Shown here: positions 10,425 to 21,049 of the stretch, in pieces
Position numbering within the stretch: the stretch's first letter is position 1
Layout of the letters: the number at the start of each line of letters is the position of its first letter
Assembly (NCBI RefSeq): GCF_017654505.1
Contig: NC_054536.1
Span: 28,855,470 to 28,919,469 of the forward strand
Source of the DNA: Polyodon spathula
Taxonomy: Eukaryota; Chordata; Actinopteri; Acipenseriformes; Polyodontidae
Length of the DNA stretch: 64,000 nt
Direction: 5' to 3'
Program-made: the position numbers and the translations under genes
Notes under the pieces: generated by a model
Database searches by the model: none
What the model was told of the DNA's origin: nothing
Seen by the model: the letters and a program-made list of their open reading frames with translations, nothing else

Positions 10425-12281
10425 TAGGGATGTCACAGTATACCGGTTTTAAGGTAAACCGTGGCATAATCTGCCATGGTTTTGAAACCGCAACCATTTT
10501 AAATACCATGATTACCGAGTTCATGGTATCGGCACATTTTTGTATCCACCGTTTGACCAGCCTCTCTGGCATTTTGGGGTTTTGTTTGTTTGTTTCCCGA
10601 TAATTTTAGTTTATGAATGAGCATGACATTGACGCAGCAACTGTTTCAGCCAATTGCCGTGCGGGTTCTGGCATTTAGCATTTCAACCAATTGGCACTAA
10701 GCAACTATGCAAGGACGGGCGTTTATGGTTTCAAACGATCGCTGGTCATATCAGCACCTGCTGCGAGACAACATTTACTGTATTATACTTTTGCTAACTG
10801 ATGTCGGATGGCAAACCTTAAAAATAAATCTTTAATTTACAGAACGCCACATTTAAAACAATCGAGAATAAAAACATTTTACCATGTTTTCGTAGCAGTA
10901 GTAGCTAAAAGACTCATGGGCTCCATCAGCATGTGCATAAACTCTAGGATTACAGTACAGCATAAACTTCGGGTGAGGTTTTGTGCAAACAGCAGACCCT
11001 TCCAAGAAAATAATTTGAACACTAATTTGAAGAAAGTATAATAATGCATGTTTTTATTTATTTCATACCTCATTAATGCAGTGGTTTAATATGCATGGTA
11101 GTATCTATACTATCATTTATAAATTATGTGACGTGTGTAGAATATGTTTTAATTGAAGCTGCGTAATTTGCACTAGTGCTAAACAAAACAGTTGCGTTGC
11201 ATGTTCGGTTTTACCAAGATCATACCATATTGGTACTGCATCATAAAGAAAATACAGCTGCATATGGATTATACCATTCTACCACAGAATATGTTCTTTA
11301 AAAATAATGTGAGAGAAGTGGCTTATGAACAGTAAGTACACAACTTTAGTATTATGAATATTATTGAAAAAAGTTGCAAAATGTCCTGGGAAAATATAAA
11401 TCAAATTCTGTTTTTACGTAACATGTGTAAACTGTACTGTATTACTGTAGATACCCTACCACCTTTGCAACCTAATTTTTTATTTTACCTCTTGAAAATC
11501 AGGCTGTTAGCAAACAGAAGGTGTGTTTTCACCGCGTTTTTTTTTTTAACTTGTTTTTAGTGGAATCACTATTTTTACGAAGTAGAACATGCAGTATGCA
11601 TTGTGATTAAATACCAACACAAGAGGAAATTTGAATTGTGAATTCTTTTATTTAGATCTAGACAATGTCTGACTGCCTAATAAATATTGCTGATTTAAAA
11701 TGTAAATCTTCATATCTGCAACATGTCCGCCTTGCTGTTTAACTCAGATACTGTAATAAAATAAGTATGCAGTTGAGTTGCTGTTAACAGTACACTGGCT
11801 AGCAAACTTCCTCCTTGCTGTAAATGCATTAACATATTTTTTTATTGATTCACACGTTCAATATTCCATTATGTATGTTAAGTGTGTGCAAATTTATTAA
11901 AACAACCCTTTGTAATTTAATTTGTTGTACAATGTATAGCACCTTTTTCATTTGCAAATGGAGATTTCAAAGCCAGACCAGTTCATTAGTGTGGTATAAT
12001 TATACACAGACGTTCTGCTGTAATATTTTGTTTTTCAAATTGATGGAAACTTTTTATTTTTTGTAGCAGAAATTAACTACAGTAAATTTAACATTAAGAT
12101 TTATTTTAAAACTTTAAAGGTTTTTTTTTTTGTTAAAAATGACTTGACCACAGTGTATTTCTTTAAATAGCTATTTAAAAACGGATTACAAAAAAATGAC
12201 ATTATACTGTGGTATGACGATAACTGTGGTATATTTTTTGACGGTTAACATACCGTCAAAATTTTACCTGTCACATCCCTG
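10425..12281. mobile_element. Non-autonomous hAT-like DNA transposon
   Basis: Left end tagggatgtcacagtatacc, and right end (reverse complement) tacagggatgtgacaggtaa, are terminal inverted repeats about 1.86 kb apart. Subterminal repeats of the AAACCGTGGC/GCCATGGTTT and TATACCGG/CCATACC type occur at both ends, as in fish hAT elements. Only short open frames without transposase motifs lie inside. I could not find a convincing 8-bp target duplication. Confidence 0.6.
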
Positions 12282-12489
12282 TAGCTGTGGGTGCTTTAGC
12301 TTTTTGCATTTTATAGCCTGAGGGCTAAATATACGATAACCATATTTGTATTACTGTATTGAAGTACTAAAGTAATAATGCGTAAAACCTCTGGATTGCC
12401 CAGATTGCTTATTACTTGGGATTTATGTTGATCTGCGCAACCAACCAGTCCACTTTTTAAAGCATTTAATAAACCAAAAGGGCACGACT

Positions 12490-12504
12490 ACTGCTCTGAT
12501 TCGT
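12490..12504 (+). repeat. Left 15-bp target-site duplication of the Tx1 LINE
   Basis: actgctctgattcgt is identical to 13486-13500 and brackets the LINE insertion exactly. Confidence 0.9.
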
Positions 12505-13485
12505 CGATCTCCGGGGAATCCGTCTCCCCGAGCTGCCGGTCTTTTACCAGGACCTGCTCATGACCCGGAGCATGTTCAACGTTGGCAGAGATGCCGTTCC
12601 GACCGAGGGCGAAGGACTCCTGCACAACCCCCACCTAGGTGCGCAGGCATTGGAGACCCCTCAGTGCAGCGCGCGCTGATCTCGGCCAAGGTGACCAGAG
12701 TCTGGGATATCCTGGATCGCCGACACTCGGAGTGGCTGACGCCCGAGTCGCTGGTCGCCAGGGCGCTCCACACCCTCCACTTCCCCACCCTCGTCTCCCA
12801 CCAAGACACCGCTTGGCGGGAGCCCCTCTGACAATCGGAGGGCATCGGTCCCCAGTGGGAGGCCCTGTACTCCCCCCTGGTCCCTAGGGGAGCTGGGGAC
12901 CTGGGATGGAGGGTCCTGCACGGAGTGCTCGCGTGAGGAGAGATCCTGCGTCACTTTACCGACTCGGACGCCGCCTGCCCTTTCTGCAGTCAGTCCGGTG
13001 TTTCACTTTTATTTTCTGTGCACCAGGCTGCAGTTGTTTTTCCTGCTGCTGAAGAACCTTCTGCTGCAGTTCTGGCTGCATTTCTCCCCCACCCTCCTCA
13101 TATTCGGGCACCCTGTTCGTGGCTGCAGCAAGAAGAGAGACCTCCTCGTGAATCTGCTCCTGGCTCTTGCTAAACTGGCAATTTACAAGACCAGGATGTG
13201 CAAGATGAGCGGGGAAGGTCTCTTTGACTGCGGGGCCATGTTCAGGGCCCTCGTCCGATCCAGGGTTCAGTTGGAGCACGCACACGCGGAGTCTGCTGGC
13301 GACATGGCCGCCTTTGTCGATCAGTGGGCTCTAGGGGGTGTGCTCTGTACCACCTCCCCTTTTACGGTTCATATATAATTTACAGTCTTTTTCCCGTTTT
13401 TTTCTTTAAATTAGTTAAGGTTCGTCTTTTTTAGCACCCTCAAGGGTGCTAATTTGAATTTCCGTACATACGGACCTTAAATAGG
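12505..13485 (+). pseudogene. 5'-truncated Tx1/L1-clade LINE, ORF2 C-terminal end
   Basis: GC-rich island with two main frames. The first part reads ELPVFYQDLLMTRSMFNVGR, then in the next frame VQRALISAKVTRVWDILDRR. The final part from 12998 reads LARLAIYKTRMCK-like sequence (LAKLAIYKTRMCKMSGEG), then FRALVRSRVQLEHAHAESAG and GGVLCT. These are the hallmark C-terminal segments of Tx1-clade ORF2 proteins, including the CPFC zinc-ribbon-like motif near 12979. At least two frameshifts and in-frame stops break it. Endonuclease and RT are missing, as expected of 5' truncation during target-primed reverse transcription. The 3' UTR carries a perfect stem, agcaccct paired with agggtgct, at 13433-13450. 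Confidence 0.85.
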
Positions 13486-13500
13486 ACTGCTCTGATTCGT
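13486..13500 (+). repeat. Right 15-bp target-site duplication of the Tx1 LINE
   Basis: Second copy of actgctctgattcgt. The pre-insertion site can be read directly by deleting one copy and the LINE. Confidence 0.9.
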
Positions 13501-14021
13501 GTGATTTTCTTGATTGTCTGGACATGTAGCACACCTAGTGTATGAAGAAAACCACATACAGGAGTTTAAAACCGGCCTGCCTGCATTAGGTCCCCTTGTC
13601 TTGGAAACACTTTCAGCTCATTATCCTTTCACTTTGAAGTAACTAAGACAATTTGTAAAATAAGATAAAAAATAAATGTAGTTATTTCTGGTTCAATGAA
13701 TACATCATGAATGGAAAACAACATACCATGCCTTCTTGGTCTTTTGGCTTTTGTTGGAGTGACTCATTAGAAGGGACCCCTTTCTATATATATACTGTAA
13801 TATGTTTGGACAGAAAAATCAGAAACACAAGCACTATGTAGCACAGACTTCTGTTTAAAGGGGCTATCTACTGCATTCTCTTATAACTGTTTTGTACCAT
13901 ATATAAGTTGCATCTCCCTGCTGCAAGTCCGTTTCGATCACAGTGGGAAAGACAGTGGCAGGTACTTTGAAAACCAGGATTGCACAAGTGTGACCCATTT
14001 TTCCATGCTTAGGTGTATGCT

Positions 14022-14120
14022 GAGATGCATTCTTGGTTCTTGTGATGCTATAAAATGAGAAGCATTTTTTGTTCTTGTGATGCTATAAGCTGAGAAGCAT
14101 TTTTTGTTCTTGTGATGCAT
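14022..14120 (+). repeat. 35-bp tandem repeat, about 2.8 copies
   Basis: Units of 35 bp begin at 14022, 14057 and 14092, sharing gagaagcattttttgttctt and gtgatgctataa. The first unit is diverged. The surrounding 13501-14480 shows nothing else. Confidence 0.85.
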
Positions 14121-14482
14121 TCTTGATGTTATAATGAACAGTAATGGTTTCAACTGGCAGTAGGTCACAGACTGGTAATTAATTTAAAACCTGTGGTGAG
14201 ATTTGGAAATTACATATGATACTGATGGGTCAGTGTTAATTTCATTTATCTGTGTCAGACAATTCATTAAAAATAAAATATATCTTTGATTCTTAGTGCC
14301 TGTGATGTCTTTTCCTGTTTTGAGCCTTGTGTGCTCACTCAAACTGAGAATGCTTTACTAACCATTCTCCACACTGAGACCTGAGTAAACCTGCTGGCAG
14401 AGGGAGAATTACTGGAACAGCATACTCATCAAGTCTTGAGGACTTCAACAACCAACTTTATTAAGGAGTGAGTCCATATCTT

Positions 14483-14485
<3 letters not shown>

Positions 14486-14562
<77 letters not shown>
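14486..14562. repeat. (TA)n microsatellite
   Basis: Pure TA run of about 76 bp. Confidence 0.95.
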
Positions 14563-14569
<7 letters not shown>

Positions 14570-14599
14570 TATTGTTATATATCATAACTTTCATCCCCA

Positions 14600-15865
14600 G
14601 AAATAGAAATGTTATCCATTACCGATTGGGATATACCAATGTCAAAGCTGCTCCAGAGAGCCCCCATTGCGTAAGGCACTGAGACCCAGTCCCCAAGGGA
14701 ATAAAGCATGGCAAGCACCAATTTATTATTCAACAATCTTGAAAGGTAATGGATAACTGTGACAAAGTGATTAATAGTGTCAGCTGCAGGTGATCAAAGA
14801 ACAGACAGACCATTTTAATCCAGGGGAAAAAGGTTTGTTTATTTTAACGTTCCCTTTCAAGTATGAAATGTTATTCCATTACTGATTGGGATAATATGCC
14901 AAAGCTGTCGCATGTGCAGGAATTACAGCACTGGCAGATGTGCTAAAGGAGTAGACCGGGAGGCTGCCCCTAGCAGTTCTGGTCCCAAAGCCCAGGTTTT
15001 AAGGACCCATGACATGATCCACAGAACCTAAAAAAGTGTGAGCATATCCCACAGCTTAGTGTGCGTGTTGTAAAGTGTAGACTGAATAGCTGCCCATTGA
15101 ACCTAGGGATTTGGGAGAATCTATGACATAGTGTACAGAAACTGATAAAAAAAAAAGTGTAGGATAAACCCACACTGGTATATGTGTGTCAAAGAGTGTC
15201 TAGACCATTGTCTAGATTAGTCTCGGTACTGACCGGGGTGCTCTTGGTACCAAGTGTAAAAACACTCTTTCCGAGAGCTTGGTGTTCATCACGGACTGGG
15301 GCAGACCGAGGGGCTCAGAGCCATTCAGGTAGTGGTGCGCAGAAAAGTGAATATTCTGCAGACTTGGCAAGGATACACAGCTTGCACCAGCTATTTGATG
15401 CAGGAGCCGAGATCTGCCAGCTGACTAGTTCCTTACTAGTAGCCTCCACTAAAGTAATGTTGATGAGACACTTAAGAGACACTTGGGGGAATCTTGGGGA
15501 AACCTACCAGCTTCGAGCGGTGCAAAAGACCCCAGTGTGAAGTAACCAGAACCAAGTGCTAAAGGTGCAGAAAACACGCAAAAGTATGATATATACTAGA
15601 AGCATGAATATTTTTTCTGAAAGTGTGGCTCCTCACAAAACAACTGTGACGGTCAGTACAGGCTCCTTCTCAGGCAAGGATGAAGAGAAAATGACACTGA
15701 TCCCTTCTGTTCACTGCACTTTATTCCCTCGGGGGCCAGGTTTCGTGCCTGACACAGAGGGGGCTCTTCAAGCAGCTCTGACATATGTACTCGGGTAAAA
15801 CGGGCTGCAGAAAGGTATATCCCATTCGGTATTGGGATAACATTTCATTCTTGAAAGGAAAAGTA
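14600..15865. mobile_element. DIRS-like terminal-repeat relic
   Basis: The sequence ccctttcaagtatgaaatgt continues to gattgggata (14854-14893). It recurs inverted at 15818-15862, with about 85% match over 44 bp, giving a unit of about 1 kb bounded by inverted repeats. A third, direct copy (gaaatgttatccattaccga) lies at 14606. The GTTCCCTTTYAA outer motif also ends the DIRS element at 62.64k, which suggests a DIRS-type terminal repeat. The interior has two open frames of 80-118 codons on the plus strand with no motif I recognise. It could be a solo or non-autonomous derivative. Confidence 0.45.
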
Positions 15866-15869
15866 TTTT

Positions 15870-18300
15870 ATTGAGCAATCTATCCCACATGTACCATCAA
15901 AATTATGAATTTACTACTAACGACTTACTGGAACTTTTTTTTCTTTATTTGACCCCAAATAATGGATTTCTGTAATAGTGATTGACAAGACTGGAACCAG
16001 GAGTGATAGATTGCTCATTAAAGTCTTCTGCATGTATTTGAAGATGGAATGGTAATATATTCAGGAAATACCAAATTATTTAGTGAGCAAGAGAGCCTGT
16101 GTAGGGTAAAACTGTCATTAAATGTCAGCAGTCTTTTTAAGAAAGCTATTGCGCTGAAAAGCTTCCTGTTAACCTGTTCTTTATTTTCAGATTTTCAGCG
16201 TGCAATATAAACTGGTTGTCTTTGCCTTTTACATGCTTCTACATGTCAAATGTCATTATTACAGCTGAATATCAGGACAACCAGCCCTTTCTGTTACTAT
16301 GATAACCTAAATAAGAATGTCTTACATTTTTTGATCGCTTTATAGAAAGTGAACTAATTTCTTATTTGGACAAGCAGCATTGTCTCTTTTTTGTTAAAGA
16401 TCCTTTGGTTCTTTTATTGTTTTTATATTTTCATTCAGGATCTACAGTACAGTGCAATGCAGTAGATACATAAAAACGTGTTTCTTCATGGTGTATTATC
16501 ACTTCCTTTGTGGAATGTCACATGACCTGATTGTAGCTGGACTACTGGAGTGAACCGGAGCTAGAGCACAGAAGAGATTTTGTATCAAGAAGTAGCATTG
16601 TCATTGAAGTAACAGCACATTTCAAATAGAAGGAATAAAAATCAAGCAAAGAGCTGGGCTACAAGGAACACATTTTAAAGCTTATCTATCTTTTTTTTTT
16701 GTTATTTTAAAATGTGCACCTATGCATTTTCAGCACTAGCTTGCTGACCCCTGTGAACAAAACTTTAGTTTCAGCTTGCCAGTGTATGCATTGGCAAGAG
16801 CTTTGCCTGCAGTGGTCATTGCAGGTTGAAGTCATCTCTCAAAACAAAGGGGAACAATAACAGATGCATTTAGCAATTACATGTTGTAGCCTGTCAGATT
16901 TTTACAGTTGTGTGTGGGCTGCATGGCCGTTGAAGATTCTCAATGGGAAACTAGGGTTATGCCAGCCAGAATGGATCCGCATCATCACGTTATTAATAAT
17001 TGTGATGGGCTCCCATGCTTAATTAGTCACTGTTTTTATGGGGTTGTTTTGCCGTCACTTTGGTTGGTTGTTATGACAGATGGCACAGAGGTTTGGGTTG
17101 GCATCCTGTCTGTCAAGCAGGCAATAGTTAATAGGTGGGATTAAGCAGGGTTGGTTACAGAGGAGATTTGAGTGTGAAGCATGCAGACATAGTTAACACA
17201 TTAGCATAGCTAGGGGGTGGTTTTAGGGGTTTGAACCCCCTGAAATTCATTATTCAATGACGTTGGATAGAAAAAAAAGTCAGCCATCTACAACACTGTA
17301 ATCCCCCGTCCCAACCAATGTAAGCTCTGACCCGTGAGCTGTTTGCTTCGCTGCCCACCTAAGCACTCTTAAAGAAAATAAAGAAAAATCAGCCAAACAC
17401 AAATTTAGTTGTGATTGGGCAGTCCTTTTACACCAGATTGAGCCTTTGACTCCTTTGATTGCACAACGCGTGTGCACGTACTGTTCAACCTGGCATGCAA
17501 TCAGACGTCGAAGATTAATATAGAAATTATGACCTCAGCTAATACTAGCATTACAGGAAAAGGAAAAAAAAGAAAAAAAAAGAAATTCATTTGTCCTATG
17601 GCCTTTAAACCAGTGGTTTTCAACCTCTTCATCTCAATTATCAAGTTTTCCAGGAGGGACCACCAGGTACACCAGTAACTATGTCAATCTAAAGCCTGAT
17701 TCAGTAATATATCAGTAAGAAATACCAACATAGAACAAATGCAGTATTTCTTACATCCACTCGGGGAAGAGTGTTGCAGAAGTACAGGTTAATGGTTACA
17801 CTCTGGTGTACCAGTTATAGTTAGAAAGAGGACAGTTTTAGTAGAGGTCTATACAGACCACAAAGGTGTTTTTTACTTTTTTTTAAAAAGGTCACCAGGA
17901 TGTTTTGACTGAAACATAAGTGTGTATACGGAGTGATTCGAAGCAAGAACAATACATCAGTTAAGATAACTGAAATAAAGACCCATAACAAGTTGCTCTT
18001 CCGAGGGAAAAATTATTGATTATGAGGCTTCTCTGCCCCATGCACGCCCTCAACCCAATCAAAAGTTGGCATCATAATTTAATATTCTGCTTTTTATACA
18101 TTAATTTAATGTGATTGACCTATACTTGATATCTATTAAATCTATATTATACTCATTTTCCTCTGTGAACTAATTATGGGAATGACAATAATTCACATTT
18201 TACAGGAGTACAGAAGTTATACGAATGTGTGGTGCGCGGTTGGAACACTTTTTTCACTCACTAAACTCTAAAAGACTGAAGGCCTTTTAAGTGTGAAAAC
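15870..18300. other. No recognised gene; intron-like
   Basis: AT-rich sequence. A hAT/Charlie-like end motif (ccagtggttttcaacc, 17610) has no partner. I searched this interval on the minus strand for the NBD2 Q-loop, signature and Walker B exons expected between 18.67k and 4.34k and did not find them. Confidence 0.4.
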
Positions 18301-18479
18301 TCAGAAAACTGCAGCCAATCTAATTCTTAATGAGTTCTTAATCACAGCACTGTAAAGGCTAGCAGCAGACAGTACTTTGCAGGGAAGAAGACTAGTTTAT
18401 TAGTGACACAAATGTTTGTCTGCTATCCACCATCTCTCTATATGCTGAGCACCTGGTTTCCTAAAGCTGTAGGCTCAGC

Positions 18480-18666
18480 ATCCACGAATGCAGCCAGGCT
18501 CCTGTGTACTTTTGTACATGTTTCTTTTGTTTGTGTAGTTTTGTTTGTTGAAACCTTTTGTTTTTGTTAATAAATATGCACTCTTGCGCTTATATTGCAC
18601 AATTCCTGTTTCTGAGTCTGCTTCCTGAGGGTAACCAGCCTGGGCCGTGATGCTGCCCTTTCACAC
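18480..18666 (+). mobile_element. LTR 3' portion inserted beside an abca13 exon
   Basis: AATAAA at about 18569, then a stretch ending gggccgtgatgctgccctttcaca. A homologous end lies at 47850-47927 (cttcctgccggtaac, then gacgctaccctgtcaca). Both end in CA, as LTRs do. The 5' limit is unclear. The insertion point falls directly at the 3' side of the Walker A exon relic. Confidence 0.5.
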
Positions 18667-18808
18667 GATATAATGAGGAACACAGTATACATCCCAGTGC
18701 AGTCCTGACAGAAGCATATCCAGAAGATGGGGCAAGGTCTCTGGTGAGTATCCGAAAGTTGTTTTCTTTCCAGCCCCATTGACACCCAACATGCCAAAGC
18801 ACCAGAAT
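18667..18808 (-). pseudogene. abca13: abca13-like pseudogene, NBD2 Walker A exon
   Basis: The minus strand reads CFGMLGVNGAGKKTTF, clearly the ABCA second-nucleotide-binding-domain P-loop (family form CFGLLGVNGAGKTTTFKML). Two lesions are visible. The Thr/Ser after the P-loop Lys, which contacts magnesium, is Lys. A one-base deletion after TTF then shifts the frame, which continues as RILTRDLAPSSGYASVRTAL (family: KMLTGD, SG.A.IRT). The invariant TGD is TRD. The exon should continue toward the GYCPQ Q-loop but runs into an LTR at 18666. The 5' acceptor is not clean, and the usual P.GE before CFG reads PFW. Confidence 0.8.
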
Positions 18809-18809
18809 G

Positions 18810-20160
18810 GAAAGATGAGATGACAAGTATACATTGAGAAGGCTATTTACAAAGGAACATTAGAGAAGCACCTTTATTCCCACCATTTAACCAATTAGAG
18901 GCTTCCCCTATTGACTAGCATTCTTTGCAACCAGTAGCATGCAATGACCTTTGAGACACTGCTGAGTTGAAATGACCTTGGAAGTGAAAGTAAGGCAGAT
19001 AAACTGATAACTTCCTGCTGTACCAGATACCATCATATAAAATTGTAAGATTATTTTATAATATTTATTAAAGCGTATACTACACAATAAAGGGTTTATA
19101 TAAAAAACCCATAAGTGTAGGATTTTTGCATCAATTTCTGTGTTTTCTTATTCTTGTGTGTCAGGGGTAAGTGCTGTTTTGACTGTCTGTTCTGAGCTTA
19201 CTGTCGGGCATAAAATGAGCAGAGACCGAATTCCACAGAATCTCACAGAAACCCATAACACCGGCGAAAACTTATCATGCAAGGATGAAAACACCTGGAG
19301 TCATGCCGCCTGTCTTCCATTCTCACTGTATATTATCTGCTTAATAACATATTTCTGAGAGCTACACATGTAGAAATTAATTTAACTACTTATCAACAAC
19401 CATATATGGAAATTGACTAATTATTAGCAGCCATATATGGAAATTGTTTGTATTTCAAATGCTGCGCTTGTCTTGTGCTTGAGGGATTAAACTCTTTAAT
19501 GTATAAAGGATGAAGCTACCCAGAGTCCAGAGATCAGATGTAGATCTACAATAAACTATACCTTATTCTTACTACCTTTACACAGTATTGGTGTTTGTTT
19601 TTGTTTTGTTTTTTATGTTTGCTAAATGTTTTTCAAAACAGCACCTTTGAGACCTATGTAAGAATAGAAGTGCATGACAGGTGTGATTTTTGGAATTAAG
19701 AAAACAGGGGTTAATTAAAACTGTGTTTAAAAATTAAACAAGTAAACAAATATATGTTCAGCACATGCTAATAGTAGGCCAGGCTGGTTTACTGTTAATT
19801 CCCAATCCTGTGAAGAGCAGTGGATGATGGGCATTTTTCCATTTCGATTCTCTAAGAGCACTGTGATTGATCAGACCTAATGCGGAGGGGGCGGGGGAGA
19901 AGGGGTGTAGCCATGGTAACTGCAGAACTGAAGTATCCAGTATTATGCACTTCAGAGGGTTAATTACAAGCAATGTGATTGAAGCATGTCAAAAACTAGT
20001 AGAGGGTCACATTAGTCTTCATTATACTTCTGTTTCTTTTTTTCTTTACATGACCCCATTTTGATTTGGATCATGTAAACCTTTTTTAACAGGCTGGCTT
20101 GACCTAAGGCTTTTCAGAGCTGTCTCCAAACACCTTTAAGTAGTTGGCTGTGTGGAGACA
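18810..20160. other. Intron-like sequence with a CArG-box pair
   Basis: CCATATATGG occurs at 19400-19409 and 19431-19440, both followed by aaattg. This matches the CC(A/T)6GG serum-response-factor site. Nothing else is recognised. In the gene model this is the intron between the linker and Walker A exons. Confidence 0.4.
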
Positions 20161-20163
20161 TAC

Positions 20164-20343
20164 CTCCAGGCTAATGCCACTTACAGCAGTGATTCTCTAG
20201 TTGCATTGTTGGTAATATTTCCGCAGGTTGTGGAGCACTAAAACATCATTATCAGTCTTTCCACTGAGGACCCTCTTTCTCTCAGCTTCAACATCCTTAT
20301 CCTCTGCATTGCCTGGATCCCCCAAGGCAAACCTCTCTCTTTT
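20164..20343 (-). pseudogene. abca13: abca13-like pseudogene, linker exon before NBD2
   Basis: Exactly 180 bp between a strong acceptor (cctcttctcttgcag) and a strong donor (gag then gtatgt). It is in frame throughout from KRERFALGD. It reads EDKDVEAERKRVLSGKTDND, then VLVLHNLRKYYQQCN, a TAG stop, then RITAVSGISLE. ABCA proteins have DEDV..ER.RV..G...D.L.L.NL.K.Y..... AV..IS.GI here, just before the second ATP-binding domain. The K-R step suggests AAG became TAG. Apart from that single stop the exon and its splice sites are intact, so this segment was under constraint until fairly recently. Confidence 0.88.
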
Positions 20344-20689
20344 CTGCAAGAGAAGAGGTTTTATAAAGTGTGTGTGTGCGTGCGTGTGCCTGAAGGAACA
20401 ACCTGCCAAATGCAGGCTTACTAGTTATACTTTTTTTTTAACAACTGGTTTGTCACATAATTAAAAAAATAATCTACTTTAATAAGATTGACAATAAAAA
20501 TATTGAAGCACATTTAATTAAAAAAAAACAAAAAAACAAACAAACTTATAACTTTGAGGTAATTATTAGGATGGTACCAGATATCATGAATGGAATTGCT
20601 TCTGTTTCCTTTTAACACAAACTGGCATAGTAACTTCCATCATCTTTTTGTAATGTTTTCTTGCACCCAGCTCTACATACTGTAGACCT

Positions 20690-20825
20690 ACCGGTATACC
20701 ATCTCTGAGGTGTCCAAAGAGGAGTGTAACCAACAGTAGATTTCCCTGCATCAGGGCAGAGGTGTTCCAACAGTGATTTGATTTGCATTGCAGCCAACAA
20801 AAACAAGAAGATACTCTGGGATCTT
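20690..20825 (-). pseudogene. Possible abca13-like exon (last TM helix before NBD2)
   Basis: Minus-strand block after an acceptor-like tttttaaaag. It reads SQSIFLFLLAAMQIKSLLEH, then LCPDAGKSTV, and is followed by a possible donor (ccg then gtaggt). The hydrophobic run and its place just upstream of the linker exon match the final transmembrane helix of ABCA proteins, but residue identity is low. Confidence 0.4.
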
Positions 20826-20951
20826 TTAAAAAGAGTAAATAGCATCGGATTGCATTTTTTTTTTTTTTTTTTTTTTTGGTTCCCTCAAATTGTGTTTTCT
20901 GTGTATGTGTAGGTGCTTTGAATGTGAGTTCAGGAGCTGTTCCCAGTTCTA

Positions 20952-21046
20952 ATTACCTGTCATAGACATCAGGAATGGAGGTTAGACCAGCCAAAGTGAT
21001 TATATTAGTACAGCAGAAAAATGTAAGGGGACTATAAAAACACTGA
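20952..21046 (-). pseudogene. Possible abca13-like exon (TM10-11 region)
   Basis: Bounded by acceptor-like ttcag and a good donor (gacag then gtaatt). One frame reads NIITLAGLTSIPDVYDR. The 5' part fits better in another frame. Order on the strand is correct for the TM10-11 segment of ABCA13, but the match is weak. Confidence 0.3.
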
Positions 21047-21049
21047 ACA

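Noticed and set aside
17610..17640. hAT/Charlie-type transposon end
   Set aside because: Only one short end-like motif, with no partner terminus or target duplication.
20612..20690. Continuation of the 20.8k exon candidate to the stop
   Set aside because: Sequence past the possible donor loses any family resemblance.
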